Source: Streblospio benedicti
Lineage: Eukaryota > Annelida > Polychaeta > Spionida > Spionidae
Direction: 5' to 3'
Assembly (NCBI GenBank): GCA_019095985.1
Contig: CM032659.1
Location: 30,691,027-30,755,026 of the forward strand
DNA: 64,000 nt
Shown: piece after piece, positions 55,261 to 64,000 of the stretch
Layout: each line of letters opens with the position of its first letter
Numbering within the stretch: the first letter of the stretch is position 1
The notes under the pieces: model-generated
The model's database searches: none
What the model saw: the letters and a program-made list of their open reading frames with translations, nothing else
What the model was told of the DNA's origin: nothing
Translations under genes and position numbers: made by a program

Positions 55261-56940
55261 TACACAACACTGATAGCACCCGCGCAAACATCATGCAAAC
55301 ATCGAGTCATTATTATCGTGCATTTAAAGTCTTGCCATTTGCAATGACGGCAGGCAGCCATTGTAGCTCTTCTAGTGCTTCACTTCTGAATGTGGATGAT
55401 AACGTTGACAAAGCAGGGAGCAGAAATGTATTGCATGGCTATTTGAAGATGTAGGAACAAATGTTCTACTTCTGAGATGGAGTAGAAAGTGGTGGAGGGT
55501 CAAACCTTAAGCTGCACAGAATGCTGTAAACAAAGGGATGAAAAGTGTGCGTGTTTTATGGTGGTAGCCGTATTGGAGATACGCCGCCAGATTACGCACT
55601 ATTTCGGCCCGTTGCTTGAGTGCTTCGATTGGTCAGGTCCTCTCTCACACTCAGGATTCTACAATAAATAAGATCGCTACTTTGTACTTGTTGTACATGT
55701 TCATGTTGCAATGGTTTTACTATGAGTCATCCTATTTTGTATTTCAATGTGCATGAATATTCTGAAATCAAAATGTTAAGAATAGCGATGAAAGAAGCAC
55801 TTTGATTTCTGTAAGTGGGTGCCTGCAGTTTTTGGATGTTCTGTGTAAAGTTCATCATAATTGTTACATGTACTAATTCTTCTAATCTTGATTCCAGTAT
55901 TGTAACGATAGATGTTACAAATATATATATATATGTTTTCTTCTAATGGCAAAAGAACATTGAAATGAGTCTGCGATATCAACAAGAAAGTGGAATGATT
56001 TCTGCAGAAAATAATTCTTCTCAGGGTGCAGCAGTCTCTTGTGAGCAGTGTTACACTTTTACCCAGAGGTGACCCATGCACAATATACATACATCTTACA
56101 TAGTAGGGATCTTGCATTTGGCTTAGCTTTTGGAAAACCAACTTATCGCTTTGGCAATTGAGCAAGCAAGTTACTCTTCAGTCAGTCACTTTCTGTTAAT
56201 GACGAGTTTTGTTTCATAATCGCCAATTTACACATGTGGTTAGCTAATTGATGAGGTCACTTTTCAGAGACTGTCACATTCCATAGCTGGTGGTGACCTA
56301 GGCCATAAATCACAGAGATGGGAGACTACCGGCTCCATCTGTTGTCATTAATCACAACCAATGAGCAGTGTGTGCCGTGTTTATTCCACACGGTGAATAC
56401 TAGGGTCGGAGTGTTTATTCCTCATGGTGAAGACTTAAGTATTCTCTAACGAAATATCAAATTATCCCATTCTATTCGCATATTTCTTGGGGTTTTACAA
56501 AAGCATAGACGCTGCTTTGAAATGGCAACCTCATTATTGTGTGCAATACGGGATGATTTTTTTGAAGCGTTATACCATCATAATTATGATTTGGTGACTT
56601 ATTCTTAGAAAGCTGATGCATCTGTTAACACTGAAATTTGACACGGACAACATTGTGATAAACTAATTATCAGCAAGTGGCTATCTGCAGTGTACAAAAC
56701 TTGAAATGAAGTAAGACAAATGTTGCCACTTCACCCCCTAAACCGACATCTTCAAGTCGTGTCAAGTCACCGAGATTCTAGTCCTTTGAAGATAAGTGTT
56801 CTTTTCTAATAGAAGTCTTGACAGCAGAATATGAGGTCAACATGCAAGTTTTAAGTGGTTCTTCAAAGTAGTAGAAAATCAGTTCAATTTTTGAAAGCAA
56901 AATTGGTTATTAATGAAAAATGTTAGAAAATCTTTTTTTT
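55261..56940. other. Non-coding stretch with a TA microsatellite
   Basis: (AT)n at about 55920-55933. The 129-codon minus frame at 55776-56165 spans it (YIYICNIY reflects the microsatellite) and is not gene-like. A GC-richer patch at 56270-56420 contains ACACGGTGAATAC and CTCATGGTGAAGAC. Confidence 0.45.
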
Positions 56941-57120
56941 CTGAAACCCGAGCGATTGGTTGTGGTATAGTTTGAGCGTGTATTTATCATGGTGATGGAT
57001 GGTTAATGGAGGCCGATAAAACAGCCGCGCCGGCTATTGCAATTACCGGGCACAGATTAAGTGGCGAGAGCAAAAATCCGCGGTGGCTGGAGCCAAAAAC
57101 TGCAACTATTGTTCTAGTGG
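56941..57120. promoter_or_regulatory. Possible conserved element
   Basis: AAACCCGAGCGATTGGTTGTG, GGCCGATAAAACAGCCGCGCC (a Hox-type/GATA word beside GC), GCTATTGCAATTACCGGGC and AAAATCCGCGGTGGC. AGCCGCGCCGGCT is a near-palindrome. Confidence 0.35.
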
Positions 57121-59400
57121 TTGCAAAACATTCCCTACGCTGTGTACCTTTAGAACAAGTGGGCAAATGTTACTACGATGCATAAATGCATTAGCCGTGA
57201 GATCTGTATGAAGTGACAGTCTGATATAAGTTGTTAGCTGGGTGGTATTTTGATTACATGATCTATATGTTGCTAAATGGGAACTTTGGTAGATGATTCT
57301 TGGTTAACAATGCCCCACGACTAAATGAACATCTGTAAACCTCACTCAAATCGTCCACCTGTATAAAAACTCCAGCTAACTTCACCCCAAATCTATTGAC
57401 CACACAATCACGTCAATGTCCCTAAACCGCGGCTCCGCTGTAATCGCTGTGTAGTGATCCCATCGACATGTAACAGTTTTCCGCCAATTGAGATATCATC
57501 AAATGATGATTGACAAACAGGCTGCGGCTGTCAGACTAATAGCTCCAGCAGCAGGCAGGAGGAGGAGCAGGCATTAGACTGATAAACCAATTTGTTACAG
57601 CGTAGGCTCTGCACATGGACATCTTGCGTTTTACTCCGCAGGTGGTCACTGCTGTGAGTTTGGTGTCCTTAGAAGGTGCGCTTCTTACTCACTGGACTAT
57701 ATAGTGCTTTAGCAGTGACACTGGATACTTTGATGACATCATAGAGAGATCTTATGGTAGTGATAGTGGTGAACATATGCTTTATTTGAGTATGGGAATT
57801 TACGTTTTTTGTAATGTAGTTCAAAATTGGTTTTTTTAGAGTTTTGTGTCAACATTACGTAAAGTTTTGTGCTCTTTTGTAAAATCTGGTGCGGCAATGT
57901 AAGCAAAATACCAGCACCAGACTCAGAAATACTTGAGCACTTGTACAGAATACTGGACCCAAAGCATTGTAGTGTTCTACTTCTTATTTCATACATCGGC
58001 TATGTAACCAATGAATTATCATCACATTTTGGATATCAACAAGCACTGGAATTTAATAAACTTGCAACTTTCTACTGGCTACTTTGAGTGGCCATGTCAC
58101 TAGTTAGCAGACCATCAGCGGCACTCGAGAGATAACAGTGACAAAAGCGGGTGTTTGTGCAGTAGATAGTGTATCAAGTGTCACCGTGTGATACAGGGTA
58201 ACACTGGACACAATAACGGCACCAACTATATATGTATATAGAGAAACAATATCTACATTTGCATGTGATTGCATGCCTGTAGGAAGTGCTAAGGCGGTAG
58301 CCTGACCAATAATTTGTGTGGGGAAAGAAATATTGCAATAATTCAATCATGGCCTGATCAATCATTTGTGAAAGAATTAAAATCCTTAATTATAGATTAC
58401 AACGGTCTTACCAATCTCATTTTGCTTCCTACAGACCTGACTTGCACCCTGTACTGCTCATATGAGATCGAGGGGTATTGGTCAACTATTAATTTACTGA
58501 TAACATATTATTGATAATGATCTATAAAGCTGTATGTTTATAAGTACATTATTAAACGACAAGTATTTCTCGTTCACGTTAGTGAAGTTCATGTAGACAG
58601 TCAAAAGTGCGTTTACATGGGGGGAACTAACCATACAACTTAGAGCTATGGTTATCCAATTTGTAGTGCATTGTACATTGTTATTTGTAGTACATGTAGT
58701 TTCAGTTTAGTAACATCACTTCCTAATCAGCTGCCTTTTGGATACTCATACAATGCAGCTTGAAAGAAAAAAGGATGAATATGCGCCATACAATGTATGA
58801 TTTATGAGGGAGCTCGTCAACATTAAGGGATATTGCGCGACAGCTGCACTCACTGTAGCCATCACTTGTGCACTTCAGATTCTCTTTTACGGGCAGGTTA
58901 TGGACAGGAAGGAAATTTCATTTTCAATGCACAAATATTCCAAGGCGAAAATGTATGCATTTTTGGTTTATATGTCCAATCAAAAGCTCAAAATCTTAGC
59001 ATATAGAAAAAAATGAGGTTGGACACTTTTCCTTGCTTATCTTATATATATGTAGAGAAAGGTTTAGGTGAATTCATTTTAGCGATGAATTATACACTGG
59101 TATTCTACTTAGCTTATAAAACCATGTCGGTAAAGGGCCATGTGACAATGGAGCACCTGTCAGAGATGATTGACAGGTCGGGAGCAGGTGCTCTGACCAA
59201 ACAGGCGGAGTAGCGTATTCAGTTGTGTTTGCAAACCATACTCATTCATGGTTCTGAATAATCTTACTGTATTCCACTATTTTCTGTGCCACAGAAGATT
59301 GATAACATCAGAAAGAGGGCGGCGAGTCCAAACCTCGATTTGTGATTGCGGAACGTTAAGTTGCAACTGAAGTAAACTTTGTGCTAGCTGTAACATATCA
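57121..59400. other. Long non-coding stretch, nothing recognised
   Basis: AT-rich; ATCATCAAATGATGAT at ~57497 is a small hairpin. Several 60-85 codon frames on both strands show no domain. Confidence 0.5.
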
Positions 59401-59640
59401 GTGGAGAGTTCTGCTGCTGATAAAAACTGTTGCCACTCTTAAAGCTGCTATGATGACAGCCGAGTGGGCCCACTACATAATAAATTGTGAGAGCGACAGC
59501 TTTAACAAGCGGCTCTCCAGTGGCAGGAATGTACGTGTGATAATGATACAAATAGACGCCGCCGCTATCACATGTAGGTCACTCCGTATGGGGCGATCGA
59601 GGCTATCATCTGGTGCCATTAGTCTTCATTCACAGTCAAT
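59401..59640. promoter_or_regulatory. Possible conserved element
   Basis: GCCGAGTGGGCCCACTAC (GTGGGCCCAC palindrome), ACATAATAAATTGTGAGAGC (Hox-type AATAAA/TAAATT), AGACGCCGCCGCTATCAC and GGGGCGATCGAGGC. Confidence 0.33.
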
Positions 59641-60354
59641 AGGATGATCAGTGTTTTTCTGGTGTGTCAAATGTGTATGATTAAGTTAGGATTAACAGAT
59701 TATGTAGTCTTCTTGGAAATCTTTGATCTTGATAGCGAATCGCTGTGCATCCCGCAACGGTGATGTGCAACTAAATATGGAAATTGAAGTCCAGAATGTC
59801 TTACTATAGTGACTGATTCACAGATGAAATATAAAAAACATGACATGCAAATCCTAACGAAGTGACACAAGGTCAGAGGTTTCTTCTGAATATGAAGGGA
59901 CGTTGATTTAGTGCATCACAGTACGTTCATCTTATTTGTACAAATATCTGGTACAAAGTTTTTTGGATTGAAATCCTGTGATTGTAAATGTTTCGAATCG
60001 AATGTCACTGAAAGAGGATTTTATTCGAGATTTTATCTTGTAAGGGTGAATGCTCCTTGATTGCGAATGCCTTCAAGCCTTTTCTCAATTGGAGCTTCAT
60101 TTGAGTCATATGGAGCAAAAAACCCTAATACTACAAACCAGGCAGAAATGGGGTTCTGAATGCAAAGTCGAAATATTTCTTTTTCTTGTTTCTATCTTGA
60201 TTTTACGTGTGTAGATCACTTGCACACAGCCCAAATGACTTAAAATACAGCCAGTACAACAACAACTTTACAATGACTGATATGAGCAAAATGACAAAAA
60301 GATTCCCATGTCCAACAGGTTTAGGTGTTAAACAACAGCTCCGCAAAATACATG
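59641..60354. other. Non-coding stretch, nothing recognised
   Basis: AT-rich background. Confidence 0.5.
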
Positions 60355-60490
60355 TTAATGTGCTATAGAGCCTGCGAGCCCGGCATACGGCCCCGGGTTG
60401 GGTCGTTACCCGCGGGGTGTGTACAGACACGATGACAGCCACGATGTAGGAGTGGAGCACAGCACGACTCCTCACGGACTCGTTGGATGT
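60355..60490. promoter_or_regulatory. Short CpG-rich block
   Basis: GCCTGCGAGCCCGGCATACGG, GGCCCCGGGTTGGGTCGTTACC and CCGCGGGGTGTGTACAG. One of the most CpG-dense patches in the window, about 135 bp. No TATA box or coding start belongs to it. Confidence 0.3.
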
Positions 60491-60950
60491 GAATTTTACA
60501 TGAGAAGTGTTTTCTCCACCATACATAGGCACTTCAGCATCCGACTAGTAGATAGGCTATTCATGAATCAAGTGTCTAATATGGGTTTTCTTTTCGTACT
60601 ATAAAATGATGCTTGCTTTGTTCAAGCATTGCTTTATGTTACTGTGCTCAGTAATGTCTAGATAGAGGCAATAATAAGTAAAAATTTGAATAGCTGTAAT
60701 TTATCTGCTTGTTTTTGCAATTTAAGATATTAGTCATAGCACTTGCACCAGTAGTAATACGAAAGTTTACATCTTACGCAAAATTAGAAATTGCATTTTA
60801 TTTGTTTAAATGAGACCACAAGACAAGTTGCTGTCGCAGAAACTTTATTGCCGACAAAACACCAAACAAATCTATCTAATTGTACAGTAAGACATGATAG
60901 TAATATAATATTTCATAAACATAGTAGACATTGAATTCATTTGCTCTCAG
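60491..60950. other. Non-coding stretch, nothing recognised
   Basis: AT-rich background. Confidence 0.5.
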
Positions 60951-61250
60951 ATGTAAGGGCAGCTCTGAACATGGCAACAATGCATTCCCCGAAGGAGTTT
61001 GTGAAATCTATGGTCCCTGTCAATGTAGCGGCCTCAGCCGTACCGACAACTAAACAAGCAGAGACAACAACGATTGCCTAATTAGGTGTTGCTGCTGCTC
61101 ATGTGTTGGCAGCAGGCATCAACAACCTGGTAAATCACCGCAATGACCACTAACTAGACGTGTGCTTCGTGATAAACATGGTGATGAAACAGCAACGACC
61201 TATCGGGACAGTTGTTAACTTACCGCTGCTTCCCATCGTGATATGTAAAT
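60951..61250. promoter_or_regulatory. Possible conserved element
   Basis: AATGTAGCGGCCTCAGCCG, ACGATTGCCTAATTAGGTG (palindromic CCTAATTAGG core) and GGTAAATCACCGCAATGACC. CCTAATTAGG is a perfect 10-bp palindrome suitable for a homeodomain dimer. Confidence 0.35.
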
Positions 61251-61990
61251 CTTGTTAATGTCATGCTATGTGAGCGGGGAGCACATCACATACGTCGGCC
61301 AGGGCTTTGAAGTCACTTCTCTGCTCTGTTGCTCAGTGGTCGGGTCTCGGGGCTCTCATAGATCTTACTTCAAACAGAGACAGCAGCCACCGCGTACATC
61401 AATACATGGCTCTTTTTGTGTTGGTCAGTTAGCTCCGGAGAAGCCTTGAATGTGTGCATCGTGTTGGAGTACATATGTAGACATGGTTCATTCATGTTTT
61501 TGGCGAAATGATGAATTAACCATGTCTAGCTAGCTCCGAAGGTTGGAGAAAAGCTGGGCTAATGAAGGGTACAAATATGTATCTGCAATTGTCACAATTC
61601 ATTTTTCTAGTCGATATCTTTATGAACAAACGTCCACACCGATAGTATGTAGATTGAGATGATCACTTGCACTAATTAATATCAAGTGAAGAAATTTGAG
61701 CATGTTGTTCATCATAGAGTGAAAAGCAAATTTGCAGTGTGCTCAAGTGAGCTGCATTAATAGTCGAGGACAGTGTATAACCACCGCCCGCAATACGGCA
61801 ATCACTCATACTAAGTGACTTTACAAAAGCCATGCACATTTAATGTGCACTACGATATACCTATTTCCTTTTGTGGGCATACGCAGCGGTGAGCGCATAA
61901 TTGACGCCACCATGTGTAGCCTCGATCAATCAGCGGGTGTGGCCCCGGTGGTGGCGGACCGGGTGGTTATTGAGTGAGAATGAAGCCGTT
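61251..61990. other. Non-coding stretch, mixed composition
   Basis: GC-richer at 61270-61440 and AT-rich after. No frame with a domain; no repeat. Confidence 0.45.
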
Positions 61991-62003
61991 GAGACTACAG
62001 GAG

Positions 62004-62118
62004 GCGATGCATCACGCTGGATGATGTGGAGGGTGAGCGAGGGTACGCCGAGTGTTAACACAACCCGCCCAAATTGGGTGATGCATCATGGGGCTGGCGT
62101 GGAGGGTACGCCGAGTGG
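62004..62118 (+). repeat. Diverged direct repeat in a GC-rich block
   Basis: GCGATGCATCACGCTGG...GTGGAGGGTGAGCGAGGGTACGCCGAGTG (62004-62054) recurs in shortened form as GTGATGCATCATGGGGCTGG...GTGGAGGGTACGCCGAGTG (62079-62117). The second copy lacks the GAGCGAGGG segment. GATGCATC is itself a palindrome. Confidence 0.75.
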
Positions 62119-62607
62119 TGCACAAGACATTAACAGCTTTAACCACAGCTGCTGCTGCTGCTCATATTGCAGTGTATATAGTAGAAACTCATTAGCTATA
62201 ATCGGTAGGGCTAACACAAAGCAATACTAGAGATGGACAATATTTGAGATCTGACCACCATTTGTTCATTGAGTAGTTGAAGGGAAACGAAACTTAAACC
62301 TCCAGATAACAGAAAATCCAAGCGATGTCAAGATAATGTGGTTGTGCTGTATTATAGCTGTGGTGAGCTTTGCATTCTTCCTTCATCATGTTCATACGCG
62401 ACATTCCGAATTTCTCGCCACAAAAAAAGAGCTGCCAGTCTTGTGAGCATGAGCGGAATAAAAAGAAGGTGTGCATTATAGAGCTGCCTGTAGCAGTGAC
62501 TGGTGCACATCTCCATATAGGAGCCGCTGGGACGGAGGCCTCCCTCTGTATGTATGAGCTGGGACCTCCATCACCTGCAGGGCCGAGATCATGCCGAGGT
62601 CAATGCA

Positions 62608-62785
62608 CATTAGAACCTCTCTATTAAGACAACCTTTGGGGCCAGTGTTAGGTGGTCCCAATAGAGAGGTGGTCTCTATACAGAGGTTCATTTTGGTAGC
62701 TTTATTATAACTGTTTGGGGCAGTGAAAAATAGTCTTTTTATAGAGGCGGTCTCAATAGCGAGGTGGAGATTGGAGATTCTACTG
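62608..62785 (+). mobile_element. TIR MITE, copy 13
   Basis: Full-length from CATTAGAACCTCTCTATTAA to GGAGATTCTACTG. The second internal GGTGGTCTTAATTGG is shortened (AGGTGGAGATTGG). Confidence 0.88.
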
Positions 62786-62984
62786 CACTTGTCTGCTGAA
62801 TCACCAGTATGAGCAACAGGGATTCATGGAATTTGTCTTCTTCTTTAATTGTACACAGCCATATGAATGACGCATTGGGACAGGGTCTAACAGATAGCAA
62901 CAACGCGGTAGCTCTCAGGATTGGATTGTGCCTAGCATTGAACCTGCTGGGTGGTGGCCAGTAGGAGGGAGAAATAGAAGTAGT

Positions 62985-63135
62985 AGAAGTTGGGGTCGTA
63001 AGTTCGAATCCCATGAGGGCCACTTGATATAGTCAAATGGCAGCTTTGGGTTGTAAAACCTGTCGTCAGCTATGTCAATACAGTGGTAGGAGCTTGCTTG
63101 CTATACAGAACAGAGAAAGAGAGAGAGAATAGGGT
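62985..63135 (+). mobile_element. SINE-B copy
   Basis: GGGGTCGTAAGTTCGAATCCC (B box), GAGGGCCACTTGATATAGTC, AAATGGCAGCTTTGGG, CAGCTATGTCAATACAGTGG, TAGGAGCTTGCTTGCTATAC and a GAGA tail. Confidence 0.82.
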
Positions 63136-63239
63136 TAATCCACAAGTAAACTGGGAAATACACATTAGAAGTAGAAGTTAACTCCCATATAGAGTGAAAG
63201 TGTTCCATGATATCAATGACCAAAGTCAATGTCAAGACG

Positions 63240-63440
63240 AGGGAATCCCATTATGACGAGTGCGGATCGTTTTTGCCTGATTCCCCCAGCCACTTACACA
63301 GGCTATAAGAAGGGCCACTAATCCCCAAATCACACCCCCCATTCCGCTGATGGCACACACTAAAGCGGCCACGGCAGCCATTAGTGGTCAGCAATCTGTG
63401 TAATGGTCAGCTTAGTGACCAGCTCATCACCCCATGCTCC
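63240..63440. promoter_or_regulatory. Possible conserved element with TAATCC/ATTAG cores
   Basis: GGGCCACTAATCCCCAAATC (K50 homeodomain-type), TAAAGCGGCCACGGCAGCC, GCCATTAGTGGTCAGC and two GGTCAGC words. Raised GC; no repeat or frame. Confidence 0.33.
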
Positions 63441-63569
63441 TTTACAGGATGAATCTCACAGTCTCTAGGCTCATTGTTCTTTGATTGATAAGCACAAAGC
63501 ATAATTTGTATGCAACAATGACAATATGAAGCCGGGATGTAATGCAATGATATTACATGCATATATTAA

Positions 63570-63645
63570 ATGTTGATATAGTCAAACGGAAGCTTAGGGT
63601 TGTAACAAAACTCGCTTGCCATAGAAAAGAGAGAGAGAAGAAAAT
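63570..63645 (+). mobile_element. SINE-B 3' fragment
   Basis: TTGATATAGTCAAACGGAAGC, TTAGGGTTGTAACAAAA, CTCGCTTGCCATAGA and a GAGAGAGAGAAG tail. It lies 435 bp after the previous copy in the same orientation. Confidence 0.72.
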
Positions 63646-64000
63646 TACATGTATATAGAGTATTGAAATCACACTGTTGAAGTGATTGTCGATGCAAATA
63701 ACCCTAGTTTTGTGACTGTGTATGTAGATTACAACCTGTTGCTACCGTCTACAGACACCCTGAAACCATGGTAACAACAGCACTCAGGGGGCGGCAGCGT
63801 ACAGCCCAACCCTGCAGGATGGGACGTCTTCTTATATGACATGTGGTTACACCTTAGCTTTTTCAATGTGGTGAAGCGCTGGTTTGACAAGACTTTGCTC
63901 TCGCTGTTGTATAAAAATGTTGTGTTTGGCGGGTATTTGTGTGTTAAAAGATAGTGTGAGGCTGGAAGATAGGTGACAATGTTGTGTGTGCATGTAGCGT
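63646..64000. other. Non-coding stretch to the window end
   Basis: GC-richer patch at 63775-63830 (AACAGCACTCAGGGGGCGGC). Nothing is recognised. Confidence 0.45.

Noticed and set aside
60355-60490. CpG-island promoter
   Set aside because: The block is only about 135 bp and has no start-site motif or downstream exon, so I list it only as a CpG-rich block.
513-62785. CRISPR-like interspersed repeats (the recurring GGTGGTCTC words)
   Set aside because: Spacing is irregular, copies are on both strands and each has TIRs with TA duplications; this is a eukaryotic MITE.
1-64000. Retrovirus, LTR element, Polinton or endogenous viral genes
   Set aside because: No LTR pairs, primer-binding site, or reverse-transcriptase, integrase, capsid or envelope motifs were seen. 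The only retroelement coding trace is the LINE C-terminus.

Overview
The window looks like non-coding DNA from a large, repeat-laden animal genome, most likely a marine invertebrate. The signs are low coding density, long AT-rich stretches, tRNA-headed SINEs, LINE 3' stubs, short TIR elements, frequent TACATGTA-type words and a 100-N scaffold gap. I cannot place it to phylum. No complete gene, rRNA, functional tRNA, CRISPR array, operon, virus-derived element or toxin gene is visible. The few long open frames read like chance translations.

The window may lie inside, or next to, a long plus-strand transcription unit. The best coding evidence is a 37-nt exon at 31405-31441 with a canonical branch point, acceptor and donor, reading VNLWECINSTFE. 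A second candidate at 19728-19754 is an ATG in good Kozak context, eight more codons and a GTGAGT donor; it is splice-phase compatible with the first. A zero-length acceptor/donor junction at 5185/5186 has the form of a recursive splice site, which fits a long plus-strand intron. I do not recognise the protein.

Four repeat families account for most recognised elements. (1) A ~178-bp MITE has TA target duplications and TIRs starting CAGTAGAACCTC, with a two-unit interior; there are about 16 whole or partial copies on both strands. (2) A ~340-bp tRNA-headed SINE ('A') has a shared tail ending in CATTTACATTTACA and two alternative middles. (3) A second SINE-like family ('B') has a tRNA-like B box and a GAGA-rich tail; one pair forms a head-to-head fold-back. 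(4) LINE 3' ends encode an ARLG...DRKAWR C-terminus and end in a GATT microsatellite. Several diverged local duplications occur, and two of them bracket a transposon copy.

Layout: 1-19 kb is repeat-rich sequence with a few GC-richer islands. 19-32 kb holds the candidate exons, a short hairpin and two CTCF-like motifs. 32-38 kb is mostly featureless, with a bicoid-type homeodomain site cluster. 38-64 kb holds a series of GC-richer islands with TAAT/ATTAGC cores in AT-rich background, which resemble conserved non-coding elements around a developmental gene. A cluster of three evenly spaced CCAAT boxes lies at 50.7 kb. The island and enhancer interpretation rests on composition only and needs cross-species alignment.
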